Translations under genes and position numbers: made by a program
Shown: piece after piece, positions 32,490 through 42,210 of the stretch
Layout: each line of letters starts with the position of its first letter
Numbering within the stretch: position 1 is the first letter of the stretch
The notes under the pieces: generated by a model
The model's database searches: none
What the model saw: the letters and a program-made list of their open reading frames with translations, nothing else
Told to the model about the DNA's origin: nothing
Source of the DNA: Flavobacterium sp. 11
GTDB taxonomy: Bacteria > Bacteroidota > Bacteroidia > Flavobacteriales > Flavobacteriaceae
DNA: 64,000 nt
Direction: 5' to 3'
Assembly (NCBI RefSeq): GCF_002754315.1
Contig: NZ_PEFE01000001.1
Coordinates: forward strand, 2,542,001-2,606,000

Positions 32490-32638
32490 AGTTACTAAAA
32501 ACTGAAAAATAACACATTTCTAATCAAGAATAGATTATTGTTAAAAACCATTTAGTTGAAAACAGCATGGGTTTATGGACCCGTTTAAGGCTTTTCTTTT
32601 CTTCTTATCCCGATTTTAGAGTTACTAATAACTGAAAA
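32490..32638. promoter_or_regulatory. Pair of 19-base direct repeats in the AraC/fibre-operon gap
   Basis: AGTTACTAAAAACTGAAAA (32490-32508) and AGTTACTAATAACTGAAAA (32620-32638) differ by one base and are 130 bases apart. An inverted half (ACAGTTTTTA, 32461-32470) adds to the first. They are good candidates for binding sites of the divergent AraC-type protein. Confidence 0.6.
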
Positions 32639-32728
32639 GTTCTTACTAATTACTTGTATTTTCGTTTAACGGCATTTTTTATCGACGAAATACATTAATT
32701 TAGTTTAATATTGTTTAAAATAAATTTT

Positions 32729-33199
32729 ATGAGGTACTTACTTATATTTTTTACCGTCACCTTTCACGGACAAGTTTTACATCATCAAATGCTATCTTCA
32801 CAGGGTACATCTAAAAAATTACCAGATGGAATAGTAGTTGCCCAAACTATTGGTCAACAAAGTATCTCAGGAACTTCCAGTAATAATTATGTTGTCATGC
32901 AGGGATTTCAACAAAGTTTTTGGGGCAAATACATTGCTTCAAACCCAACTGAAGTGATCACCGCAACAACATTCCCTAATCCATTTGTTCAGACGGTGAG
33001 CTTTGAATTTTCAAAAGTCATTACCGAAGAAATAAATATCAACGTTTTTGATTTAAGCGGACGCTTGGTATTTGAACAAAAGAAAAAAGCAGACAATATG
33101 ATTCTGACTATTGTACTTCCTTTATTACCAGTCTCCGAATATCTAGTTCGACTAAATACTCCAAGCTTTAGTTATTTCACTAAAATCATTAAACTATGA
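32729..33199 (+). CDS. Short protein with T9SS type A sorting domain
   Basis: The start is set at the ATG 32729 rather than an upstream in-frame TTG, giving 156 residues and a proper signal peptide (RYLLIFFTVTFHGQ). A region rich in Gly, Ser and Gln follows (GIVVAQTIGQQSISGTSSNN). The last 80 residues form a type IX secretion C-terminal domain: TTFPNPFVQTVSFEF, then INVFDLSGRLVFEQ and the end FSYFTKIIKL, as in type A sorting domains. It should be carried across the outer membrane and surface-attached. It is first in a co-oriented four-gene set, overlapping the next gene by four bases (ATGA). Confidence 0.85.
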   Translation: MRYLLIFFTVTFHGQVLHHQMLSSQGTSKKLPDGIVVAQTIGQQSISGTSSNNYVVMQGFQQSFWGKYIASNPTEVITATTFPNPFVQTVSFEFSKVITEEININVFDLSGRLVFEQKKKADNMILTIVLPLLPVSEYLVRLNTPSFSYFTKIIKL

Positions 33200-33504
33200 T
33201 AAAAAAATACTTTTTGTTTATTACTCTTATCGCAACATGTCAAGTTTTTTCTAAAGAAGTTTACCGCAGAATAGAAAAGAATTTTACCCAATATGCTTGT
33301 GACGCCGCTTTTGGAAAATCAAATTTAACTCCTTTTGATTTCTTTACTAATTCGTATTATTTAGGTGTAGCTAACTCATTTAATGATGTTAGATGCTATT
33401 CCTTTTTTTCGTGTTGTAATAATTCCTCAAAAAATCTTGATTATTTAATTCAATCAGGATTCATTGGGTCTACGACGTATTTAAGAAAAGGAAGAACGGC
33501 ATAA
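33196..33504 (+). CDS. Small exported protein, 102 aa, Cys-containing
   Basis: The ATG overlaps the stop of the T9SS-domain gene, showing tight coupling. A signal peptide (IKKYFLFITLIATCQVFS) is followed by about 80 residues with aromatic Phe/Tyr, NLTPFDFFTNSYYLGVANSF and RCYSFFSCCNNSSKNLDYLI, giving four Cys in the mature part. No family is recognised. Its position between two surface-structure genes suggests an assembly or chaperone role for the fibre, which is an inference. Confidence 0.7.
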   Translation: MIKKYFLFITLIATCQVFSKEVYRRIEKNFTQYACDAAFGKSNLTPFDFFTNSYYLGVANSFNDVRCYSFFSCCNNSSKNLDYLIQSGFIGSTTYLRKGRTA

Positions 33505-33626
33505 GAATTTAGTATTGGCTTTAATTTTATAAAACTTAAATAGCTTTATTACTGTCAAAAAAAAGTTACCACTTAACACTAATCGAACCGGATTTTGAAT
33601 TCATTTCACTATAAATCAATTTAATC

Positions 33627-36600
33627 ATGAAAAAAATAATTTTACTTTTTATATTTTTTTTGTGCGCTAAGAGTTTTGCGCAAACCAATGGAATAACGTA
33701 TCAAGCTGTAATTTTGAACCCTAATGGAGTTAAAACATCAGATTTGAATAATTCTAATTTGCCATTGGCCAGCAAGGATATTTGCATGCAGTTTAAATTT
33801 ATTGATGAATTTTCAAATATTGAATATCAGGAAGTTATTAGAACTAAAACGGATTCTTACGGAATGGTTAACCTGATTATAGGAACTGGAACGCAAACTT
33901 CAGGATACGCCACTTCATTTGATAAAATTTCATGGAATTCACTTGATAAGAGTTTGGTAGTTGGTATAAATGTTAGTGGAGACTGTTCTTCATTTACGGA
34001 AATTAGTAAACAACCCTTCAATTATGTTCCTTTTGCTTACTCGGCAATAAATGCTGTTAATGTTACCGGTGTGGTAGCAATTGAAAATGGAGGTACAAAT
34101 GCAACTACAGTTCTTGGTGCAAAAACTAATTTAGGACTAGATAATGTTGATAACACCACAGATTTGAATAAACCAATTAGTGATGCTTCAAAATTAGCAC
34201 TGGATTTAAAAGAAGCTTCGGCAAATAAAAGTACTAACATAATTACTGATGGAAATTCGGATATTAAATTTCCAAGTGTAAAATCAGTTAAGACCTATAT
34301 TGATGCAAGTGTTTTATCGAATTCAACAGCTTTAGCAACTGAAGTAACCAGAGCAACTACTGCTGAAAATGGTATCGCTGCGAATTTGGTGACTGAAACG
34401 AATAGAGCAACCACGGCTGAAACAACTTTAACAACGAATCTAGCTACTGAAATAACTCGTGCGACAACAGCTGAAGCGACAAAAGAAGCTGCAGCAAATA
34501 AAAGTACTGATGGAACATTTGCAACGAATTCAGATGTAAAATTCCCAACAGAAAAAGCGACAAAAACCTATGTTGATGCTAGTGCTTCATCTAATTTAAC
34601 TGCTTTGGCAACAGAAGTTGCGAGAGCCACAACTGCTGAAAATACCATTGCTGCAAATTTAGTTACTGAAACCAACAGAGCAACTTTAGCAGAAGGAATA
34701 AATGCAACTGCAATTACGACAGAAACCACCAGAGCAACTACTGCTGAAAATGGTATCGCTGCGAATTTGGTGACTGAAACCAACAGAGCAACTACTACTG
34801 AAACAACTTTAGCTACGAATCTAGCCACTGAAATAACTCGTGCGACAACAGCTGAAGCGACAAAAGAAGCTGCAGCAAATAAAAGTACTGATGGAACATT
34901 TGCAACGAATTCAGATGTGAAATTCCCAACAGAGAAAGCGACAAAAACCTACGTTGATGCGAGTGCTTCATCGAATTCAACAGCTTTGGCAACTGAAGTG
35001 ACCAGAGCAACTACTGCTGAAAATGGTATCGCTTCAAATTTGGTTACTGAAACCAACAGAGCAACTTTAGCGGAAGGAGTAAATGCAACAGCAATTGCTA
35101 CAGAAACAAATAGAGCAACTATTGCGGAAACGACTTTAGCCACGAATCTAGCCACTGAAATAACTCGTGCCACAACAGTTGAAGCTACTAAAGAAGCTGC
35201 AGCAAATAAAAGCACTGATGGAACATTTGCAACGAATTCAGATGTGAAATTCCCAACAGAAAAAGCAACAAAAACCTATGTTGATGCGAGTGCTTCATCC
35301 AATTCAACAGCTTTAGCAACTGAAGTAACCAGAGCAACTATTGCTGAAAATGCTATCGCTTCAAATTTGGTTACTGAAACCAACAGAGCAACTACTGCAG
35401 AAACAACTTTAGCTACGAATCTAGCTACTGAAATAACTCGTGCCACAACAGCAGAATTAACAAAAGAAGCTGCAGCAAATAAAAGTACTGATGGAACATT
35501 TGCAACGAATTCAGATGTGAAATTCCCAACAGAAAAAGCGACAAAAACCTATGTTGATGCGAGTGCTTCATCGAGTTCAACCGCTTTGGCAACTGAAGTA
35601 ACCAGAGCAACAACTGCTGAAAATACTATCGCTGCAAATTTGGTGACTGAAACTAACAGAGCAACTTCGGCCGAAACGACTTTAGCCACGAATTTAACCA
35701 CTGAAATAACTCGCGCAACAACAGCAGAATCAACAAAAGAAGCTACAGCAAATAAAAGCACTGATGGGACATTTGCAACAAATTCAGATGTTAAATTCCC
35801 AACAGAGAAAGCGACAAAAACTTATGTTGATGCTAGTGCATTATCAAACTCAACAGCTTTGGCAACTGAAATTACCAGAGCTACAACTGCTGAAAATACT
35901 ATCGCTTCGAATTTGGTTTCTGAAACCAACAGAGCAACTTTGGCGGAAGGAGTAAATGCAACAGCTTTGGCTACTGAAATTACCAGAGCAACAACTGCTG
36001 AAAATACTATTGCTGCGAATTTGGTGACTGAAACCAACAGAGCAGCTTTAGCGGAAGGACTAAATGCAACTGCAATTAATACAGAGACAACAAGAGCAAC
36101 CACTGCGGAAACAACTTTAGCTGCGAATTTGGTGGCTGAAACAAATAGAGCAACTATTGCTGAAACGACTTTAGCCACGAATCTAGCTACTGAAATAACT
36201 CGTGCCACTACAGCCGAAGCTACCAAAGAAGCTTCAGCAAATAAGAGTACTGATGGAACATTTACAACGAATTCAGATGTGAAATTCCCAACAGAAAAAG
36301 CGACAAAAACCTACGTTGATGCAAGTGCTTCATCTAACTCAACAGCTTTAGCAACTGAAGTAACCAGAGCAACAACAGCTGAAAATGGTATCGCTGCAAA
36401 TTTGGTGACTGAAACCAACAGAGCAACTTTAGCGGAAGGAATAAATGCAACTGCAATTACCACTGAAACTACCAGAGCAACAACGGCTGAAACAACTTTA
36501 ACCACGAATCTAGCCACTGAAATAACTCGTGCTACAATAGCTGAAGCGACAAAAGAAGCTGCAGCAAATAAAAGTACTGATGGAACTTTTGCAACAAATT

Positions 36601-39059
36601 CAGATGTTAAATTCCCAACAGAAAAAGCAACAAAAACCTATGTTGATGTGAGTGCTTTATCGAGTTCAACCGCTTTAGCAACTGAAGTTACCAGAGCAAC
36701 TACTGCGGAAAATGGTATCGCTGCAAATTTGGTTACAGAAACTAACAGAGCAACTTTGGCGGAAGGAATAAATGCAACTGCAATTACGACAGAAACCACC
36801 AGAGCAACTACTGCTGAAAATGGTATCGCTGCGAATTTGGTGACTGAAACCAATAGAGCAACCACGGCTGAAACAACTTTAACAACGAATCTAGCTACTG
36901 AAATAACTCGTGCCACAACAGCAGAATCAACAAAAGAAGCTTCAGCAAATAAAAGTACTGATGGAACATTTGCAACTAATTCAGATGTGAAATTCCCAAC
37001 AGAAAAAGCGACAAAAACCTATGTTGATGCGAGTGCTTCATCGAATTCAACAGCTTTGGCTACTGAAATTACCAGAGCAACTATTGCTGAAAATAATATC
37101 GCTTCAAATTTGGTTACTGAAACCAACAGAGCAACTTTAGCCGAAGGAGTTAATGCAACTGCAATTACTACAGAGACGACAAGAGCAACCACATCGGAAA
37201 CAACTTTAGCTGCGAATTTGGTGACTGAAACAACCAGAGCAACTACTGCGGAAACAACTTTAGCCACGAATCTATCCACTGAAATAACTCGTGCTACAAC
37301 TGTAGAAGCGACAAAAGAAGCCTCTGTAAATAAAAGCACTGATGGAACATTTGCAACGAATTCAGATGTGAAATTCCCAACAGAAAAAGCAACAAAAACC
37401 TATGTTGATGCTAGCGCTTCATCGAATTCAACAGCTTTAACAATTGAAGTTACCAGAGCAACAACTGCTGAAAATACTATCGCTGCAAATTTGGTGACTG
37501 AAACTAACAGAGCAACTTTAGCGGAAGGAATAAATGCAACTGCAATTACTACAGAAACAAATAGAGCAACTACTGCTGAAACGACTTTAGCCACAAATCT
37601 AGCAGCATCAATTACTTTAAGCCAAACTTTATTAGACCTAAAAGCACCTTTGGAATCACCAACATTTACCGGGACAGTTTCTGGAGTGACAGCAGTAATG
37701 GTTGGATTAGGAGATGTAGACAATACAAGTGATGTAAACAAACCAGTTTCTGCAGCGACGCAAACGGCATTGGATACAAAAGCTTCGAATGCAGATTTAG
37801 ATTTAAAAGCGCCTTTGGAATCACCAACATTTACTGGAACTGTTTCTGGAGTGACAGCACTAATGGTTGGATTAGGAGATGTGGACAATACAAGTGATGT
37901 AAATAAACCAGTTTCTGCAGCCACGCAAACGGCATTGGATACAAAAGCTTCGAATGCAGATTTAGATTTAAAAGCACCTTTGGAATCACCAACATTTACC
38001 GGAACTGTTTCTGGAGTGACAGCAGTAATGGTTGGATTAGGAGATGTAGACAATACAAGTGATGCAAACAAACCAGTTTCTGTAGCGACTCAAACAGCAT
38101 TGGATACAAAAGCTTCGAATGCAGATTTAGATTTAAAAGCGCCTTTGGAATCACCAACCTTTACAGGAGCACCATCGGCACCAACTGCTACAGCAGGAAT
38201 TTCTACTACACAAATTGCTACAACTGAATTTGTTACTGATGCTATTGCAACTGTGAGTGCAAATACAAGTACTAATTTTGTTGATTTAACTACGAATCAA
38301 ACTATTGCTGGGACTAAAATTTTTAGTTCAGATGCGACTATTAATGGAGTTACTATCGGAAGAGGTAAGTTTAATGAAAACTCAAATACAGCAATTGGAC
38401 TTGGAGCTTTAGAAAGTAATGCTGGTTACGCAAATACCGGAATAGGTAGAGGAGCTTTAGCATTGAATGATAACGGAAATGGAAATACTGCACTTGGATA
38501 TATAGCACTGTCTAATAATGTTTCTGGTGGGAATAATGTTTCCATTGGAGGTTCAACTTTGTTAAATAATATTTCAGGTTCACAAAATACAGCTATTGGT
38601 AATAATGCAGATGTTGGTTCTGATGGAATTACAAATTCAGTTGCCATTGGTGCAAATGCAATCGTAACTGCATCTAATACGATTCAATTAGGCTCTGATG
38701 GAAGTGGTTCTTTTAGTGCTATTACAGATGTTAAAACAAGTGGTAATTTAACTGCAGCAGGATATAAAATACCAAGTGGTACCGCGTCTCAATATTTAAT
38801 GGCGGACGGAACAGTTTCAACTGGAGCTGTCCCTGTGAGAGAGATTGCAGATGAATTTACCGCAACTGCAGCTGTAATAAATTTCACTTTGTCTCAAGCG
38901 CCATCTACAAATAGTAAAGTAAAAATGTATGTGAATGGTATTCGAATTAGTAACTCAGCGTATAGCTGGACAGGAACTACATTAACTTATATTCCTGCTA
39001 ATAATGGCTCATACACATTATCGGTAAACGATAGAATTCAATTTGATTATTTTTATTAA
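33627..39059 (+). CDS. Giant repetitive fibre protein, 1810 aa
   Basis: The protein has a signal peptide (KKIILLFIFFLCAKSFAQ), an N-terminal region of about 175 residues (GITYQAVILNPNGVK) seen in other large Bacteroidota surface proteins, and then about 1130 residues of repeats. Ten modules each have a 37-residue NSDVKFPTEKATKTYVDA segment plus three to seven copies of an 18-residue unit (type TEVTRATTAENTIAANLV), about 42 in all. Next come three near-perfect 55-residue repeats (LKAPLESPTFTG type, as in phage tail fibres), a YadA-head-like region (NNVSIGGSTLLNN, NTAIGNNADVG, SVAIGANAIV) and a 75-residue C-terminal knob-like domain. No T9SS sorting signal is visible. It is likely a long trimeric surface fibre. 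Confidence 0.88.
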   Translation: MKKIILLFIFFLCAKSFAQTNGITYQAVILNPNGVKTSDLNNSNLPLASKDICMQFKFIDEFSNIEYQEVIRTKTDSYGMVNLIIGTGTQTSGYATSFDKISWNSLDKSLVVGINVSGDCSSFTEISKQPFNYVPFAYSAINAVNVTGVVAIENGGTNATTVLGAKTNLGLDNVDNTTDLNKPISDASKLALDLKEASANKSTNIITDGNSDIKFPSVKSVKTYIDASVLSNSTALATEVTRATTAENGIAANLVTETNRATTAETTLTTNLATEITRATTAEATKEAAANKSTDGTFATNSDVKFPTEKATKTYVDASASSNLTALATEVARATTAENTIAANLVTETNRATLAEGINATAITTETTRATTAENGIAANLVTETNRATTTETTLATNLATEITRATTAEATKEAAANKSTDGTFATNSDVKFPTEKATKTYVDASASSNSTALATEVTRATTAENGIASNLVTETNRATLAEGVNATAIATETNRATIAETTLATNLATEITRATTVEATKEAAANKSTDGTFATNSDVKFPTEKATKTYVDASASSNSTALATEVTRATIAENAIASNLVTETNRATTAETTLATNLATEITRATTAELTKEAAANKSTDGTFATNSDVKFPTEKATKTYVDASASSSSTALATEVTRATTAENTIAANLVTETNRATSAETTLATNLTTEITRATTAESTKEATANKSTDGTFATNSDVKFPTEKATKTYVDASALSNSTALATEITRATTAENTIASNLVSETNRATLAEGVNATALATEITRATTAENTIAANLVTETNRAALAEGLNATAINTETTRATTAETTLAANLVAETNRATIAETTLATNLATEITRATTAEATKEASANKSTDGTFTTNSDVKFPTEKATKTYVDASASSNSTALATEVTRATTAENGIAANLVTETNRATLAEGINATAITTETTRATTAETTLTTNLATEITRATIAEATKEAAANKSTDGTFATNSDVKFPTEKATKTYVDVSALSSSTALATEVTRATTAENGIAANLVTETNRATLAEGINATAITTETTRATTAENGIAANLVTETNRATTAETTLTTNLATEITRATTAESTKEASANKSTDGTFATNSDVKFPTEKATKTYVDASASSNSTALATEITRATIAENNIASNLVTETNRATLAEGVNATAITTETTRATTSETTLAANLVTETTRATTAETTLATNLSTEITRATTVEATKEASVNKSTDGTFATNSDVKFPTEKATKTYVDASASSNSTALTIEVTRATTAENTIAANLVTETNRATLAEGINATAITTETNRATTAETTLATNLAASITLSQTLLDLKAPLESPTFTGTVSGVTAVMVGLGDVDNTSDVNKPVSAATQTALDTKASNADLDLKAPLESPTFTGTVSGVTALMVGLGDVDNTSDVNKPVSAATQTALDTKASNADLDLKAPLESPTFTGTVSGVTAVMVGLGDVDNTSDANKPVSVATQTALDTKASNADLDLKAPLESPTFTGAPSAPTATAGISTTQIATTEFVTDAIATVSANTSTNFVDLTTNQTIAGTKIFSSDATINGVTIGRGKFNENSNTAIGLGALESNAGYANTGIGRGALALNDNGNGNTALGYIALSNNVSGGNNVSIGGSTLLNNISGSQNTAIGNNADVGSDGITNSVAIGANAIVTASNTIQLGSDGSGSFSAITDVKTSGNLTAAGYKIPSGTASQYLMADGTVSTGAVPVREIADEFTATAAVINFTLSQAPSTNSKVKMYVNGIRISNSAYSWTGTTLTYIPANNGSYTLSVNDRIQFDYFY
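34240..37610 (+). repeat. Coding tandem repeats of the fibre gene (54-base sub-units)
   Basis: A region of about 3.4 kb is built of imperfect modules of 273 to 489 bases, each containing a 111-base segment and 3, 4, 5 or 7 copies of a 54-base sub-unit. For example, the module starting with ctgatgg at 35761 is followed by the next at 36250, 489 bases later. Long identical DNA stretches make length change by recombination likely. Confidence 0.9.
37638..38160 (+). repeat. 165-base tandem repeat in the fibre gene
   Basis: Three near-identical 165-base copies (55 residues each) plus a partial fourth start at about 37638, 37803, 37968 and 38133. They encode the phage-tail-fibre-like segment VGLGDVDNTSDVNKPVS. 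Silent third-position differences are few, indicating recent duplication or gene conversion. Confidence 0.88.
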
Positions 39060-39085
39060 TAAATAGCTTCTAATACAGTTATATC

Positions 39086-42000
39086 ATGAAGTTTTATAAA
39101 AAAATATTTTTCTTTTTTTTGATCGTTGCCACTTTAGAGGGTTATGCACAAAATACTTTAGACAATTTAGGACTGACTGGCGGCACACCTGCAGCAGTTG
39201 CCTATAGTTTGAGGAAATTAAGTACTTCTTATGTTGGCAGTGCTATACAAGTTCGCCGCAGTACTGATAATGCCACACAGGATATTGGTTTTGATAGTAA
39301 TGGAGATTTAGATACAACAACGTTATTGGCTTTTGTAGGTTCAAATGATGCTTTTGTAACTATTTGGTATGACCAAAGTGGAAATGGAAGGAATTTGATT
39401 AAAACAGATAATAACGTTCAACCCAAAATTGTATTTAATGGCACTTTTAAATACATTGGAACTAGAGTAGCTATCGATTTTTCAGGAAATAAAGGGTTAG
39501 TTTATTCGGGATCATTAAGTTTAGCCAGTATCACATCGGTGATAAAATCAGAAAGTATGAATTGGCCGAGTTATCATACCATTCTAGAGGGAAGTCCAAG
39601 AATAGGAGGTATATTGGAATCTGGAGGTACTACATTTCATTCTAATGTTTATCCGCTTGCAATATGGAAAGATGGAATCCCAAAAACAACTGCTGAATCT
39701 CTGGCTCCGGTTAATCAAGCCATGGTTTTGTCCATTAGCACTCGAACCGATAACTTAACTCAAGTATTTATAGGCAATTACGATGGTGGTAATAGTGGAG
39801 GATCGATATTACAAAGCGAAGCAATAGGATTCTCATCTTTAAATGCTTCTACTATTCGACTGTCATTAGAATGCAATCAAGGCACTTATTATGGAATCGC
39901 CATGACTTTGTGCACTACAGCAATAGTGATTAATCCTTCCTCTTCAACTCATTTAGAATGTGTAGGAACAACGGCAACCCCTTTGAGCGTTCAGGCTTCG
40001 GGGCAAAATCTAATTTATCAATGGTACAGTAATTCTAGTTCCAGTACAAGCGGAGGAACTTTAATAGCGGGTGCTACTGGAGCTACTTTTATTCCGCCAA
40101 CTACAGTTAATGGCACTACGTATTATTATGTTGTTGTTTCAGGATTGTTAGGATTGCCAGTTACCAGTGCTATTTCGGGTGCTGTGACAATTGAGACTTT
40201 GTCTACAGTTATTATTACTCCAGCATCAGCTAGTCTTAATTCAGGAGATTCAATTACACTGACTGCTTCTGGAGCCAGTACTTATTTGTGGGGTACAGGT
40301 TTGACTACACCTTTGGATCAAGTTCCAACCTGTAAGCTAGCGGTTGGTCTTCGTTTACTACGATCTGATTATACTGGATTTGCGGTTCGCTTGAGACGCG
40401 ATAGTGACAATACGGAAGCTGATTTTGGATTTATAAATACTGATTTAGATACAGCTACAATTAGTACTTGGCTGGGTGTTTCGGCAGGTTACTGTGTAAA
40501 ACTTTACGATCAATCCGGGAATGGAAATGATATGATGCCATCTTCTGTTGGTGCACAACCACTGTATGTTTATAATGGATTGAATAATAAACCTATTTTA
40601 AGATTTAACACCGGACAAAACATAAAAAATAATGTAAATTTTACACCTCCATATACAGTAGTATATGCCGCAAAACAAACAGGTCCGAGTAGGGGTCGAG
40701 TTCTAAATGCTAATAACAATAACTGGTTGTTAGGTTGGTGGAATGGAAGTAAAAGTCAAGCTTATTTTGATGGTTGGGTTTCTCAACCTGGTGGGATATC
40801 AGCAGACAACAATCCATTTGTATATACAGCAACAGGAACTGGTAGTGCTTCAACAATTTTTGAAAACGGGATTTCTAAAACGGTTAATACAAATGGAGGA
40901 TCTACTGGACCAAATGGTTTAAGGATTAATGAAAGTGAACCTTCAGATGCTGATGTGGCTGATATATTTGTTTTCAATTCTGTATTATCTGATTCAAACA
41001 GAGAAGCCATTGAAAAAAGTACTGCTTCTTACTACAATATTTATGGACAACCAATGGTAGCCGGCGAAACATTAACAGTGAGCCCAACAGAAACGACCAC
41101 GTATCAAGTTACTGGTTACTCTGCTAATGAAGGCTGTTCTGTTTCCAATAGTGTGACTGTAACCGTACTGAACAATCCCAATTTAAGCAATTTTAATTTA
41201 CAAATAAAAACGTATTTCGATGGTTCTTATACAATTACACCACCAACTAGTATTAGCACTGGTGCTATTACTTATGCAAGTAGTAATACTGCTGTAGCAA
41301 CCATCAGTGGAACAACTGTAACAATTGTAGGAGCAGGAAGCACTACAATCACGGCTAGTCAAGCAGGGGATGCGACTCATTTTGGGGATTCCATAAGTGC
41401 TACTTTAACAGTAAATGCAGTTTCTGTTTTAACAAATAATGGTCAAATTTCGGATACTGATTTTAATTATATTAATAAAAATGGGGCATTGGCCACAAGC
41501 AATTCATTAACTAAATACGGTCAAGCAGTTTCTACTAAATCCAACGATGGATTATCAGCAGCATCAGCGGGAGTGAATGCTTTACAAATAAAAGCCGATT
41601 ATCCAAGCGCTGCAGATGGATTGTATTGGATTACAAATCCAAATATAAATGGAGGAACTCCTTTTCAGATTTATGCTGATATGACTACTGACGGCGGTGG
41701 CTGGACATTGATAATGTGTAATAATAATGGTTCAGGTTGGGACGGGAATAATGCTATTTTAAGAAATGAAACGGCTCCAACGATTAACGGACAATATTCC
41801 ATCATTGCTTATGCAGATTATCTTAAAAAGAGCAGCAGTGGTTTTCAATATATGATAGATGCAACAACACGAGGGCGATGGGGAGGAATTTGGACAGCAA
41901 ATCAAGCATATAGTTTTGTAAATACTAATAATACTCAAACAGATATTACTTTAAATACAAAATTTGATTCTTGGTCTTATCAAGGAAGTGGAATAGAACA

Positions 42001-42169
42001 AATAATGCCATGGTATTCTCCGGGTTCACAAGGAGCTATTACGACAAGTAATGATGCTAACGGTGATTGGTGGGGAACTTTAGTTTCAACTAATGGTTTT
42101 AGTCCTGCACCATGGTTAGGTTGTTGTGGCAATTCAAATCCGGGAATTATTTGGTATTGGGTACGATAA
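39086..42169 (+). CDS. 1027-residue surface protein with arabinofuranosidase-like and fibrinogen-like domains
   Basis: The gene starts 26 bases after the fibre gene and belongs to the same operon. After a signal peptide (KFYKKIFFFFLIVATLEGYAQ) there are two similar domains (about residues 24-280 and 405-655). Each has the arabinofuranosidase-type catalytic-domain pattern: VRRSTDNATQDIGF with IWYDQSGNGRNLI, and VRLRRDSDNTEADFGF with KLYDQSGNGNDMM. An Ig-like segment lies between them (IYQWYSNSSSSTSGGTLIAG), with a BIG2-like segment near 700-775 (YASSNTAVATISGTTVTIVG). The C-terminus (about 855-1027) is fibrinogen-like: FQIYADMTTDGGGWTLIMCN and GRWGGIWTANQAY. Sugar binding is more likely than hydrolysis. 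No T9SS sorting domain is seen. Confidence 0.85.
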   Translation: MKFYKKIFFFFLIVATLEGYAQNTLDNLGLTGGTPAAVAYSLRKLSTSYVGSAIQVRRSTDNATQDIGFDSNGDLDTTTLLAFVGSNDAFVTIWYDQSGNGRNLIKTDNNVQPKIVFNGTFKYIGTRVAIDFSGNKGLVYSGSLSLASITSVIKSESMNWPSYHTILEGSPRIGGILESGGTTFHSNVYPLAIWKDGIPKTTAESLAPVNQAMVLSISTRTDNLTQVFIGNYDGGNSGGSILQSEAIGFSSLNASTIRLSLECNQGTYYGIAMTLCTTAIVINPSSSTHLECVGTTATPLSVQASGQNLIYQWYSNSSSSTSGGTLIAGATGATFIPPTTVNGTTYYYVVVSGLLGLPVTSAISGAVTIETLSTVIITPASASLNSGDSITLTASGASTYLWGTGLTTPLDQVPTCKLAVGLRLLRSDYTGFAVRLRRDSDNTEADFGFINTDLDTATISTWLGVSAGYCVKLYDQSGNGNDMMPSSVGAQPLYVYNGLNNKPILRFNTGQNIKNNVNFTPPYTVVYAAKQTGPSRGRVLNANNNNWLLGWWNGSKSQAYFDGWVSQPGGISADNNPFVYTATGTGSASTIFENGISKTVNTNGGSTGPNGLRINESEPSDADVADIFVFNSVLSDSNREAIEKSTASYYNIYGQPMVAGETLTVSPTETTTYQVTGYSANEGCSVSNSVTVTVLNNPNLSNFNLQIKTYFDGSYTITPPTSISTGAITYASSNTAVATISGTTVTIVGAGSTTITASQAGDATHFGDSISATLTVNAVSVLTNNGQISDTDFNYINKNGALATSNSLTKYGQAVSTKSNDGLSAASAGVNALQIKADYPSAADGLYWITNPNINGGTPFQIYADMTTDGGGWTLIMCNNNGSGWDGNNAILRNETAPTINGQYSIIAYADYLKKSSSGFQYMIDATTRGRWGGIWTANQAYSFVNTNNTQTDITLNTKFDSWSYQGSGIEQIMPWYSPGSQGAITTSNDANGDWWGTLVSTNGFSPAPWLGCCGNSNPGIIWYWVR

Positions 42170-42210
42170 TATACTAATTGTTTCAAATAGTTTTTGAGTT
42201 ATTTCCATAA

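Noticed and set aside
32711..32728. Upstream TTG start for the T9SS-domain gene
   Set aside because: The ATG at 32729 gives a cleaner signal peptide and standard spacing.
34240..37610. CRISPR-like look of regularly spaced repeats
   Set aside because: The units are in-frame coding repeats without unique spacers, and no cas genes are seen.
34568..38071. Several minus-strand open frames of 65-223 codons opposite the fibre gene
   Set aside because: They are mirror readings of the repeat DNA, with repetitive Val/Ala/Ser composition and no starts or neighbours of their own. The plus-strand protein has a signal peptide and domains.
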